64,000 nucleotides of DNA from Elephas maximus indicus (Eukaryota; Chordata; Mammalia; Proboscidea; Elephantidae). This document shows positions 33,775 through 47,446 of the stretch, piece by piece (positions within the stretch are counted from its first letter, which is position 1; every line of letters begins with the position of its first letter). A model generated the notes under the pieces. The model searched no databases. It was given only the letters and a program-made list of their open reading frames with translations, and was not told where the DNA came from. Both the position numbers and the translations under genes were made by a program. The DNA lies in contig NW_026060243.1 in NCBI RefSeq assembly GCF_024166365.1, positions 1-64,000 on the forward strand. The letters are read 5' to 3'.

Positions 33775-33892
33775 TACAGCACAGTGCAGAACTGCCCCAC
33801 AGGGTTTCCAAGGAGTGCCTGGTGGATTTCAACTGCCGACTGTTTGGTTAGCAGCTGCAGCTCTTAACTACTAAGCCACCAGGCTTTCCTTA
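33775..33892 (-). mobile_element. AfroSINE fragment, copy B
   Basis: ACTGCCCCACAGGGTTTCCA to ACTACTAAGCCACCAGGC, minus orientation. Confidence 0.75.
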
Positions 33893-34917
33893 AAATATAG
33901 AACAATGATACATCACCTTCTTTTTAATTAAATGAGAAGATAGGATATTCTCATGTTTATTCTAAAAACTGCATTATAAACATATAAGGATATTCAAGGG
34001 ATGTCAAGCTCAGATGTATGCTGATCAGGGCAATGCCCATACAAATTCACATATTATCCCAATAAAATATACATAAAATACCAAAGAGAGAAAGTGCCGC
34101 TGCTCAAGATGAAAAGCATATTTCTGCAAACAGATTACAACCTTTTATGCAACTCCTGAATGTGGGATGATATTTTAAACCAAGTGGAAAGGGTCAATAA
34201 AGCCATCCAATAAGAAATCCAGAGTGTATATCAAGCTCCAGGCCTATGAGAAGGCCTAGCCCCTTGCTTACAGCGAATGAGAAAAAGTAACTTTGAAAGC
34301 ATGTTTGGTGAATGTAAAACTTTAACAAGACATATGAGTACATTTCTGAATTTGAAAATAAAGAAAAGTAAAGGAATGGGACATGTATGACTCACTGGAT
34401 CCAACTATCAATTATTATGAGAATAGATATATTTTAAACAGGACATTATGGACATTCTCATTTCACCTTTGAAGTGAAGATATAAAAAAATTCAGTTTTC
34501 AAATCTTGACCTTTTAATAGAAAAAATGTATTTTCAATGAAAACATCCAAATTGCAGTCATTTGATTGGCTCTTAAATATTCTAGCAAATTATATCTTGT
34601 AGAAGATTCATCTTATAGAGTTTTAAGCTGTGTAAAATATCAATAGTTGGTACTAAAAAATATATTAATGTTCTTTGTTCATCAACATCTGACTCATGAA
34701 TTGTGCTTTGTACAATATTATCCCAACTTGGAACGAACGTTGGTAATTTTTTGTAAACATTAATGATCCCAATGGATCCTATGAAAGATGGTTCAGAAAG
34801 CTGAAATTTAAAATTCTTTCAGGTCATCAAAATCGACAAACACAACAATTATCTCCATTGAAAATGAGACAAACTAAAAATTACAGTTTTAAAATATTAT
34901 TGATGACTATGCTTGCG
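33893..34917. other. Block sequence without a gene
   Basis: AT-rich, matches 50750-51786 in copy C. In copy A most of it is replaced by the L1 at 15190-16355. No coding or RNA feature seen. Confidence 0.5.
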
Positions 34918-35080
34918 TGGCAGCCCTGGTGGCACAGTGGTTAAGAACTAGGCTGCTAACCAAAAGGTTGGCAGTTCCAACCCACCAGTCACTCCTTGGA
35001 AAGCCCAGGGGGCAGTTCTACTCTGTCCTATAGGGTTGCTGTAGGTTGGACGCAACAGCAACGTTTTTGTTGTTGTCGTT
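34918..35080 (+). mobile_element. AfroSINE, shared, copy B
   Basis: GGCAGCCCTGGTGGCACAGT head, same insertion as 16561 and 51787. Confidence 0.9.
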
Positions 35081-35094
35081 TTAATGCTCTCATG

Positions 35095-35975
35095 AGGATT
35101 CCCATTGCCTTCTTACCTGCATGTTTTGCTAAGTAGTCTGAGTTTATTCTTTTTGGCTCTCCTTTGTAGGTGACTTTTCATTTATCCGTAGCTGCTATTA
35201 TAATTCTCTCTTTATTTTTGGTTTTGGCTAATTTGATTATGATATGTCTTGGTGACTTTCTTTTAACATCTACCTTATGTGGAGTTCGACCAGCATCTTT
35301 GATAGATATCTTTTCATCTTTCACAATATCAGGGAAGTTTTCTGCCAACAAATCTTCAACAATTCTCTCTGTATTTTCTGTTATCCCTCCCCGGTCTGGC
35401 ACTCCAATCACTCAGAGGTTATTTCTCTTGATAGAGTCCCACATGATTCTTAAGTTTTCTTCATTTTTTAAAATTATTTTATGTGATTTTTCTTCAAATA
35501 TATTAGTGCCAAGTGCTTTATCTTCAAGTTCAGGAATTCTGCCTTCCAGTTATTCAGTTCTGCTTCTCCGACTTTCTATTGCATTTACTTCTGTAGTTTT
35601 ATTGTTAATCTTCCAGATTTCTGATTGCTGTCTGCCTGTGGATTTTTCTGGCTTATTAAATTTTTCATTATATTTCTGAACAATCTTTTTAATTTCTTCA
35701 ATTGCTTTATCTGTGTGTTCCTTGGCTTGTTCTGCATATTACCTCATTTCCTTCCTGATGTCTTGAAGGGTTCTGTATATTAATCTTTTGTATTCTGCCT
35801 CTGATAATTCCAGGAATGCACTTTCACCTAGAAGATCCCTTGACTCTTTGTTTTGAGAGCTTGTTAAGGCGATCAGCGTCTGTTTCTTTACGTGACTTGA
35901 TATTGACTGTTGTCTCTGAGCCATGTATAAGTTATTGTATTAGCTTATTTTATGTTTCCTTACTGTGTTGTAGCT
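35095..35975 (-). mobile_element. L1 ORF1 region, antisense
   Basis: The complement encodes L1 ORF1 protein sequence: an N-terminal stretch at 35739-35924 and the RNA-binding part at 35178-35411 with PRHIIIKLAKTKNKERIIIA. It is the continuation of the L1 5' UTR at 38430-39636, split by the SERBP1 retrocopy. ORF2 is absent, so the L1 stops at about 35095. Confidence 0.85.
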
Positions 35976-35979
35976 TCTT

Positions 35980-38400
<2,421 letters not shown>

Positions 38401-38429
38401 AAATGGGTTGCTTGAGTGAGCTAATTTGA

Positions 38430-39636
38430 TGATTTTTGCCTTTGGAGCTCTGACATCCTTTCCCCAGATGGCTAGAGCTGTTATCAGGTATATCAGTCTA
38501 GGAGTCCATTCACTTTTCTTGTATGAATTCAGCTCAGGTGTCCAGGTAGCTGATCATCAATTGTGTGGTACAGGCTCTGTCCTATAGTCTTAGAGGGGCA
38601 GGGGTGATTGCTATAGGTAATGGTATCTGGTTGGGGCAGGGGGTCACACTCGGAACAAGGCAGGGGGCTGAGAATCATCCCCCATGTGTCTCTGAGGAAA
38701 GCATGTCCCTGTTTCCTAGAGCATACAGATAGGTGGGTTCTGCAGACAGACCATGGGCACCCAATGTTTTTGGTTGTAAGGACTGGGAGGTACCAGTTAT
38801 CCTTGGACCCCTGTTGTGGGTGGCTGGGTGACCTGAGTGGAGCCACCAGGCCTTACGCCCATCATGTGGGTTGGGGAGGACCCTGTTTAATAGGCAAAGC
38901 GATGTCAAACATCAAACACCCATCTCTCCACTGCACAGCTGAAACGGTTTGAGTCTGCCAACAGGGGCCTATTTTCCTAAAATAGGCCCACACAGGTCCA
39001 TGCAGAGGGGAAAGGTACTCAAAGTCCATGAACCATTTATGCCTGGACGGGAGATGCATCTGTCCTGAGCTCCCCCACTTAGTGGAGCTGGCAAATTATC
39101 TTTTCCCCCAGTGTCAAGTTTATTCCATCTCCAAGGCTGGGAGGATGGCTCTAGGCACTCAACAGGGCCTATCTCGGCCCAAAGAAGTCAGCCACTGAAG
39201 CCGGCGTGGGAGTAGGCAGGGGTGGGGGTGTGGTGAAATCCATACAAGTACTTAGCTTTTGCTAAGAGCGCCATTCTTCTCTGCTTCCGGAGGTGTGACT
39301 AGGCTGTGTGGCTGGCTGCTTCTCCCTGAGGAAACTGTAGCCAAACACTACTGCCAGCCTGCCACCACCGCTCCCAGGAATGGTGCCTGAGGGCACTCCA
39401 CGATGCAGGTCTGGTAAGTCCTCTTTGCTTCTGAACCATCTCTTCCTCCCCCTGACCCTCAGTTTGTTTTCTTCCTCCCCCGGCACCTCAGTTTGTTTTC
39501 TAAGTTTGCCTTTGATGCTCAGGGCGCCTAGCTTGTCATAAATATACTCATTTCACTTGTTTTTTCGGGTCTTTGTTGTAAAGAGGGCCCACCAGAAGCG
39601 TCTGTCTATTCTGCCATCTTTGCCTCGCCTCCTGAT
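38430..39636 (-). mobile_element. L1 5' UTR, antisense
   Basis: The complement starts at 39636 with GGAGGCGAGGCAAAGATGGC, an L1 5' start, and runs to about 38430. It contains segments shared with 28520-28835 and with the sense L1 5' UTR at 42643-43795. Together with 35095-35975 it forms one L1 split by the SERBP1 retrocopy. Confidence 0.8.
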
Positions 39637-39775
39637 GCTGATCTTCAGAGAGCTGGTGGAGGGGAAGGTGCCAGGTGATGACACCCGCATCTTTTTGTTA
39701 CAGCTTTTATATTTTGAAGTGCTTTGGTCTGTTCTACAGGAACATTTTTAAAAAATTTAACTGTTTCTTCAACAG

Positions 39776-41318
39776 AATCAGAGGGCTGAGGAGAGACCTT
39801 CTTTGCCCAGGACGATTGGCCACACACTGCCCAATAAACTTCCTCCATCAGCACACATGGGGAGTGAGCCATGTACTCTACCAGGATGTCTTCCCAGGCC
39901 TTGGTTGGATCCTTCACCATACACTCCACCACGTCCTCCCAGGTGTGTTCCTTGACCTCAGTCAGACCCTCCACCAACTCCTCCCAGCTGTGTTCCTGGA
40001 CCTCTGCCAGGCTCTGGATTTCCTCCTCCCAGATGTGCTGAGGACCTTGTTCAGACATTCCCCCTCCTCTTCCCCACTGTGTTCCTGGACCTAGGCTAGA
40101 CTCTCCTTCCACTCCTCCCAGCTGTGTTCCTGGATCTTGGCCATACCCTCCATCTGTTCCTCCCACCTGAGTTCCTGGACCTTGGCCAGACCCTCTCCCT
40201 CCTCCTCTGAGCTGTGTTCCTGGAACTTGGATAGCTATCCTGCTCTTCCTCCCAGCTGTGTTCCTGGACCTCAGTCAGTACCTCCACCTCTTCATCCCAA
40301 CTGTGTTCCTAGAACTTGGAAAGACCCTCCACCTCCTCCCAGCTGTGCTCCTGGACCTAGGCCAGACCATCCATCTCTTCCTCTCAGCTGTGCCTGGACT
40401 TCTGCCAGACCCTTACCATTTCTCCTATCAGCTGTGCCCTAGGACCTTGGTCAAGCCCTACTCCTCCTCCCAACTGTGTTCCTAGAACTTGGAAGGACCC
40501 TCCACCTCCTCCCACCATCTGTGTTCCTGGACCTTGGACAGACCCTTCACCTCCTCCTTCCAGCTGTGTTCCTAGACTTCAGCCAGACCCACCTCCTCCT
40601 TCTCCCAATATTTTCCTCAACAAAGCCAGGCCCTCCCTTTCCTCCTCCCAACTGTGTTCCTAGAACTTGGACACACCCTGTCCCTCCTCCTCCCAGCTAT
40701 GTTCCCAGACCTTGGCCAGATCCTCCCCTACCTCCTCCTAGCTATGTTCCTGGACCTTGGCCAAAAACTCCCTTACCTCCTCCCAGCTTTGTTCCTAGAC
40801 GTTGGACAAAACCTGCCTCTCCCCCTCCCCTTCCCAGCTGTGTTCCTGGACCTTAACCATATAGTCCATCTTCTCCTCCCAGCTGTGTTACTGGACCTAG
40901 GCCACACCCTCCCCCTCCTCCTCCTAGCTGTCTTTCTGGACCTCTGCCACACTCTTCCCCTTTACCCCCACAACGGTGTTCCTGGGCCTTGATTCCCCTC
41001 CCAAACACAGCTGGAGCCCCACTCCCTAATTTGCCCACAGGGAAGGGGCCCCCCTCCCCCACATGACTGGCATCACACTCTACCACATGACTGGTGCTCT
41101 ACTTTGCTACCCAGCTGTTGTCCACCTTCCCCACACAACTGGCCATGTGGGTCTCATCAGCAGCCTCCTCCACATACTCCCAGGTCGAAATGTCCACGGC
41201 CTCAACCACCTTTATTCTTCCAGTCTCTGAAGAGCATTACAGAGTTGTCAGAGTCTCCTCTTCCAATACCTTGATCACTAGAGAAAATCAGTTATCAACC
41301 AAAATTCATAACATTTAA
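39776..41318 (+). pseudogene. Proline-rich tail exon, copy B, broken
   Basis: Acceptor TTCTTCAACAG matches the acceptors at 26541 and 61077. The frame opens NQRAEERPSLPRTIGHTLPN, keeps the DPSPY landmark, then hits TGA at 39953-39955 after 59 codons. Downstream are many degenerate units such as CTGTGTTCCTGGACCTTGG, open in several frames only because of composition. The signal, cysteine and transmembrane exons are missing from this block. No function is expected. Confidence 0.85.
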
Positions 41319-41534
41319 AGAAGAATCTTACAACTGCTATCTGGCATAACTTCATTAGATGTTAGATAAGTACACGACCAGTCTACACTGATATTTGTTT
41401 ACTCAACAAAGCTTTATTGAGCACCTGCTATCTGGTATAACAAACAATACACTTGATCCTTGGCCACATGGACTTCAGATGCAACAGTCTGAAATAAGTG
41501 TGTGCAACAATTGTCAAAAACTCTTCAGGCTGGA

Positions 41535-41690
41535 GTGGACATTAACCTGTCGCCATAGAGTCCATTCCGACTCATAGCAACCCCATAGGACAGAGTAGAA
41601 CTGTCCCATGGTGTTTCCAAGGAGTGTGGATTTGCACTGTCAACCTCTTGGTTAGCAGGTGATCTCTTCACCACTGTGCCAACACGGCTC
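41535..41690 (-). mobile_element. AfroSINE
   Basis: TGTCGCCATAGAGTCCATTC to CACTGTGCCAACACGGCTCC, minus orientation. Confidence 0.88.
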
Positions 41691-41919
41691 CAGACAGGAC
41701 ATCAGGGCCCAAAAAAGTCACCTCTGAAGAAACTACAGTTGAGTGACATGCCCCTATCTCCCAGTAAGAATGCCCCAAAGTTGTGTTCTTGACTGTATTC
41801 TCACGTCATTCTGCTCATTCACAACCACTTTCATGACTTAAATTGCCCTCTACATACTAGTGATTCCCATTTGTACAGTAGGTAAAGACCTCTTTCCCTA
41901 AGTATTCATGTGTTGATAT

Positions 41920-42380
41920 GCTGTCTACAAGAGACGCACTTTAGATTCAATACACAAATGGGTTGAAACTGAAAGGATGGGAAAAAGAAATTCTATGCAA
42001 ATAGCAACCAAAAGAGTTGGATGGCTGTATTAATATCAGACGAAATAGACTTTAGGTCAAAATCTGTTACAACAGACAAGGACATTACATACTGATAAAA
42101 GGGTCAATTCATTAAGAAGATATTACCTAACAACAGAGCCCTAAAATAGATGAAGTAAACATGACAGAACTGAGCGTAGAAATAGTTCTACAGTCATAGT
42201 TGTTTCAAAAATGGACAGAATGTCTATACAGAACATCAGTAGGGAAATAGAGGCTTTGAACAACACTATAAACCAACTAGACCTAGTAGAACTATATAGA
42301 ACACTCCACCCAACATCAGTAGTACATACATTCTTCTCCAGTGCACATAGACTTTAGGATAGAGCATATAGTAGGTTATT
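41920..42380 (+). mobile_element. L1 ORF2 endonuclease fragment
   Basis: CTGTCTACAAGAGACGCACT, GATGGCTGTATTAATATCAG and CACTATAAACCAACTAGACC match the 5' half of L1 ORF2 in plus orientation. Short and broken. Confidence 0.8.
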
Positions 42381-42642
42381 GTCTTAGTTACCAAGTGCTA
42401 TTATAGCAGAAATACCTCAAGTGGGTGGCTTTAACAAATGCATTTTCTCACAGTTTAAGATGCTAGAAGTCTGAATTCAGAGTGCCAGCTATAGGGGAAG
42501 ACTCTCTGTTGGCTCTAGGAGACGGTCCCTATCACTCTTCAACTTCTCTTTCTTGGTTCTGTGGAGATCTCATGTGGTGTGGCATCTATCTCTGTTTGCC
42601 TGCTTACTTGCTCCATCTGCACTTTTATATCACGAAAGAGAT
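42380..42642 (-). mobile_element. MaLR-like LTR fragment
   Basis: TGTCTTAGTTACCAAGTGCT ... CCTCAAGTGGGTGGCTTTAA resembles the complement of MLT1-type LTR ends. Subfamily not assigned. Confidence 0.5.
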
Positions 42643-43797
42643 TGAGGGAAGGTGGCGCCAAGATGGTGGGCTAGTCAGATGCTTCCCATGTTCCCACTTA
42701 CAGCAAAGACCTGAAGAAACAATTGAATCAATTATATATGACAATCTAGGAGCCCTGAACACCAAATACAAAGTTGAGGATCTGGACTGAATGTTACAGG
42801 GAGGGAGACACAGTTCAGAAGCACCAAGGATTTGCCAGACCTGATCTGGCCAGCACCCTGGAGCCTAGATCGGCTGGCTCACACTGCCTAAGGTAAGCAG
42901 CAGTGCTCAGGATGCAGTTTCCACACCTGAAGAAACTGAGCGGTGGAGAGTCTGTTCAAGCCTCCAGTACCAGGGAGAAGCAGTGCTGAATCTGTGAATG
43001 TTAAGTGGAAGTGTCTAACCTACGGATAAAAAAAATCCCTTCTCCCCTTTGGGAAATACCTCTATCCCACTTACTCACCCCCTCCCCACTCTGGTACAGC
43101 CATTGCCTTGCCCCCTGGGCCACAAGTACAACCTGTAGCTCATCCCAAGCCATTCTGCCAGCTGTGGAGAGGGAACAAATTAACAAAAAGGAAAAAATAA
43201 TCTGCCAGCTCCCCTAAACCAGGAACTCAGGGCAGGCACAGTCCCTTTGGCTAGATACAGCCACAAAGGATCCACAGACTTTGAATGCCCTTCACTCCTG
43301 CGTTGACCTGTGTGGGGCCATTTCAACAGCATACCCCTCATTACCACAGTACAACAGGGTATATACCTGAAGCCTATTTTCAACTGCAAGAGCTAAGGGG
43401 GAGTGGCAGATTCGTGACATCTGACACCACCCTGCCATAAAGCAGGGTCCTTACCTACCCACATCAGGGGCCTGAGAACTGGTGGCTCCACTCACTCCAC
43501 CAGCCACCCGCAACAAGGGTCTGAGAATAAGTGTTGCCTCTCAGTCTCTACAGCCAACGGTACTGGGTGCCCGGAGACCAGCTACAAAATTCACCCACTT
43601 ATGCGCTCTAGGGAACAGGGACGTGACTTCCACCCCGGCGCTCAGTGGCAGCTGTCATCCCTGTAACCTTGCTCAGCACATAACCCCCAACTGCAACCAG
43701 ATACCTGTGCCTGTTCCAATCACCCCTACGCAGTCCTGCCCTTCTAGGATTGTAGGTGATGCCCTGCACCACACACTCGATGACCAATGACCTGGAC
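42643..43797 (+). mobile_element. L1 5' UTR, sense, left of copy C
   Basis: Starts GGGAAGGTGGCGCCAAGATG. Near its end it carries the complement of the 38.7-38.85 kb L1 sequence (GGTGGCTCCACTCA). It stops at about 43797 where copy C begins inside its LTR-like repeat. Confidence 0.8.
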
Positions 43798-43799
43798 AC

Positions 43800-44225
43800 C
43801 TGAGGTGTACCCACACAAGATGGGATCTGCTACTAGTAGCCAAACAGTTGAAACGGAGTTTCTGTGGGCTTGTGGCCTGCATGGAGTGTGGGGGGACATT
43901 CTGGCAGGGCTCAGTGGCTTTTGCTAGATCTGAATCCTGCAGCTGGCTCCTGTTCATCTGACCTCCGGTTCTCAGGACTTGAGCTAGCAGCTTCCCTGCG
44001 GTCTTGTCTGCCAATCTTGGGATTCATCAATCTTCACAGCCTGTGAACAACAGCGGTACTCTCCAACCTGCTGAACTTGGGTTTACCAGCCCTTGCAGCT
44101 ACGTGAATCAGGAGAAGCGTCCAACCTGATCCGTGGACTTGGGACTTTCCAGTCTACAACTGCGTCAGCCATTTTATTGATATATACATATATGCTTTTC
44201 TGGTTTTCCTTCGCCTCAGAATCCA
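43800..44225 (+). mobile_element. LTR-like repeat, copy C, 5' truncated
   Basis: Counterpart of 11060-11500. Its first 100 or so bases are missing at the junction with the L1. Confidence 0.6.
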
Positions 44226-44660
44226 GCCTAACATAATAACAAACAGCCCAAAAATCTTAGAGGTTGATAGCAATGAAAGTTCATTGCCATGGGTCTTCTG
44301 GGAACTCTGCTCCACGTCCCATCATCCTGGGACCTGGATAAAGTGCAGCCACCCTGTAGACACTTGCCAGGTATTATGCTGATGGGAAGACAGGATGGTC
44401 AGCCTCCCATCTGAGGGGTTCTGAACTCTTCTGCCTAGAGGTAACACACTTCACAGTTCATTGGCCAAAGCAAATCGTGTCGCTACATTCACTTTCAGAG
44501 AGTCAGGATGAGGACCTGAGTTACCTGGTGAACCCCATAGAGACTCCCACATGGTGTCAGCCTGTCTGAGGTCTGTGCAGGTGACAAGGTAAAAGAGCCG
44601 GAAATGGAAGGAAATGATAGCAGGACTGAGTCAGGTCAGGTTTGCTTTCTCCTTGTCCAG

Positions 44661-44894
44661 GTGGAGTTTGTCCCAGAGCTGCCCAAAACCATCACTGGCA
44701 AGATGAAACTCAGTGAACTTCGGAAAAAGGAGTTTCGGTGGATTGAACCGGCAGTCACCTCAGGCCCCCTGAGTGAACATGGGCATACCCCTCACCGCTT
44801 CAGTTTCCCTTATGTGGTGGGGGGAGGTGTTGTTGAGAAAGCTGATCTCAAAGGGGATCAGGAGCGCCTAGGTTCCTACATTTTTCCTCTTTGA
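44661..44894 (+). pseudogene. ACSM last exon, copy C, frame open and extended
   Basis: Acceptor CTTGTCCAG then VEFVPELPKTITGKMKLSEL and RKKEFRWIE, the best-preserved ACSM C-terminus in the window, with the LPKTITGK lysine motif intact. There is no stop at the usual end, so the frame reads on for 47 more codons to 44892-44894. No upstream ACSM exons are seen before 43.8 kb, where an L1 interrupts, so I treat it as an orphan exon. It could be spliced from a distant gene, which RNA data would show. Confidence 0.72.
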
Positions 44895-45290
44895 AGTTAA
44901 ATTCAGCGAGGACCCTTCCTCCTGCGGCTCTGTCCCTTTGGGGTTGCCAGGAGGGTGCTAGGACTGGGGTGAGAAGTAATACAATGCCACCATCAACGTC
45001 TACAATTGTCCTGTTTTGTGAGCTTGCTCTGTGCCTGGGCCTGTGCTAAGCACTTCTCACAACTTCCTCTGCGAGTCTCCCCAATCCCCAATCCAAGATA
45101 ACCCAGGCCACAAAGGTTCTCCCTACTGGATCTAGCACCATCTGGTGGCCCCATGTGCCCGTTTCCATGGCCAGGGACACTGAGGCCCGAAGGGAAACTC
45201 CATGTGGCCCTAGGCTCGGGCTCTGCTGGGCTCCTACTGGGCCTCACAGGAGGGTGGGCCCAAAAGTCACCCAGGAGCAGTGTCTGCAGG

Positions 45291-45426
45291 GTTGGCCCTT
45301 GCTTGGTGCCTGTACTCATTTCCCAGTTACTCCAGCACCTGCTACCATCCAGTGGGTCTGTCGCCTTTGCTCCTGACAGTAACGCTGCTGTTGCTGCTAC
45401 CACTGCCCGACCTCCTAGGCACCACG
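45291..45426 (+). other. Leucine-rich exon-like piece, copy C
   Basis: Preceded by GTGTCTGCAG and followed by a GTGAGT donor. One frame includes GLSPLLLTVTLLLLLPLPDL, which looks like a signal-peptide core, but there is no in-frame ATG. Conserved in all three copies. Gene not recognised. Confidence 0.3.
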
Positions 45427-45499
45427 GTGAGTGAGGGACGAGGGCTCTCTGGGGATCCAGGAGCCCCAAGGACTCCCCGAGTCCTCCCCAGGTGTGCTG

Positions 45500-45800
45500 C
45501 CCATTCACCACTAACCAGGCCCCAGGAGCCCTCTTCCTTGGATTTCCCTAGAGATCTCTCCTACCCAAAACTTTGCCAGGGATCCAGAACTGCCCCAACT
45601 CTCTCCCCAACTCCCAGCGACTGACACCACCCCAGGGACACAGAGCCCTACAGACCCCCAGGCCTCCCTAGGACACCCACACAATCACCCCTCCCAGGAA
45701 CCCAAGACTCCCCCAACCCCACCCCCGATCCTTTCCCACTCACTATAACTCACTGCAGCTGCCCCCTGGTTGGGTGTCCTGTCAACTGACCCTTCACTCC
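45500..45800 (+). repeat. CCC-rich degenerate minisatellite, copy C
   Basis: Counterpart of 12670-13000. Confidence 0.55.
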
Positions 45801-45964
45801 CTCCATCCTTGGGGCCTGAGGTGGGACCACCAGGAGCACACCAGAGGCTGATGGATCAGTGACGGAAGGACCCAGCCCCGCCTGAGGGAGGAGGGTGGAC
45901 AAACTGTCTCCTCTCACCTACATGGGGGTGGCCCTCGAAGAAGTCCCCTCTGTGGCTGCATGTT

Positions 45965-46545
45965 CCTGGGGAACACACAAACACATACACACACTCATTG
46001 GGAAATGTATAGATGGAACGAGCACACAGACGCATAAACAGAGAACACCCGCTCTCAGCTGGGAACACTGATGTGGGCTCATGTATAGGCTCACAGGGCC
46101 CCACACAGCAGATCCAGGCAGAGACACTATGGGGAGTACACGCACACACAGACACACACTCAGGGTCACCTGAGACAGCCCCCAGGCAAACTGACACACG
46201 ATGGACACACACACACAGATACACAGTCAGGAAAACACAAAGGAGCAAATTTACACAAGCACACAGATCCAAACCACCGATACACACAGACACTCCAGCA
46301 AGGAAACACATGCCCAGATACACACACACAGAGGCACAGGCACAGAGATACATGGATTTCCAGAAATGACATACACCTCTTCACTGAGACAGACACACAG
46401 ACACATACAGAAGAGCATAGAGACACAACAGCCACACGAGAAAACACAACACACAATCAATATACTCACTAACTCAGAAACTCAGAGACAGCCACACAGA
46501 TTACACAACTGCACGCACACACTCACACACATGCACAGACCCTTG
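45965..46545 (+). repeat. Degenerate CA-rich tract, copy C
   Basis: ACACACACAGACACACACTC and variants. The overlapping frames on both strands are composition effects. Confidence 0.75.
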
Positions 46546-46924
46546 GCCCCACAGGACACACAGAGGGCCCTGGCACTCCCAACAGGGGCCACTGCATGCA
46601 AACGGGGCTATGGTCCAGGCATGCCCTGCTCCATCGAAGCTGTCACAACAGGGAGTGCTTTCCTGGCTCCAAATTCATGCTGGGGCCCTCTAGAGGGCTG
46701 TGCCCAGGGCTCTGAGAGTGGCCAGGCCTGGGTGGCTGTGGCAAAAGCCTCTGGGTACAAGGTTGGGACTTGGATCCTGTCAGGGACCCTGAGAGAGGGG
46801 GTGTCTTGTATAGCCTGGTGGATGCAGAGGTCAAGGTAGGACACAGGAACTGTTGTTAATTTTCATAGGTGTTGTGATGATTAGTTTTGTGTGCTAGTCC
46901 TACCTGTGTGTACAAATGTAAGGG

Positions 46925-47446
46925 AAGGCAAGGGGCCTGTCCTAGAGGATGAACAGAGGAAATGTCCAGTTAATAAACAAAGCATATTCCACACATGAGG
47001 AACATTATAAGTAAAGGGAACTCCAGAACACCTAATTGTGCTCATGCCTAAAATCAACATGGAACAAGAGACAATTGTTCAAACAGAACAAATTGCAAAA
47101 GGTGTGTGGCAGGGTTGCATTTTTTCACCTTATTTATTTAATCTGCATGTTGAACAAATAATCCTACAAGCTGGGCTATATAAGACAGCATCAAGAAAGG
47201 AGGAACACTCATTAACAAATTCAATAATCAATTGACACAACCTTGCTTCCTGAAAATGAAGACGACTTGAAGCACTTACTGATCAAAGTCAAAGACTAGA
47301 GCTTTCACTATAGATTTCGCCCAAATGTGAAGAAAACAAAAATTCTCACAACTGGACCAATAAACCACGTCATGCTAGATGGCAAATATATTGAAGTTGT
47401 CAAAGATTTCATCCTACTACGATCAATAATAAATATCCACTCAAGC
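46925..47446 (+). mobile_element. RTE (BovB-like), copy C, left part
   Basis: QTEQIAKGVWQGCIFSPYLF at about 47076 marks the reverse-transcriptase region. The element is interrupted at about 47446 and resumes at about 50200. Confidence 0.87.

Noticed and set aside
39776-41318. Copy B hydrophobic Leu-rich frames (for example 40654-40992) as membrane proteins
   Set aside because: They are the +1 or +2 reading of the CCTCC repeat, where Pro codons become Leu and Ser.
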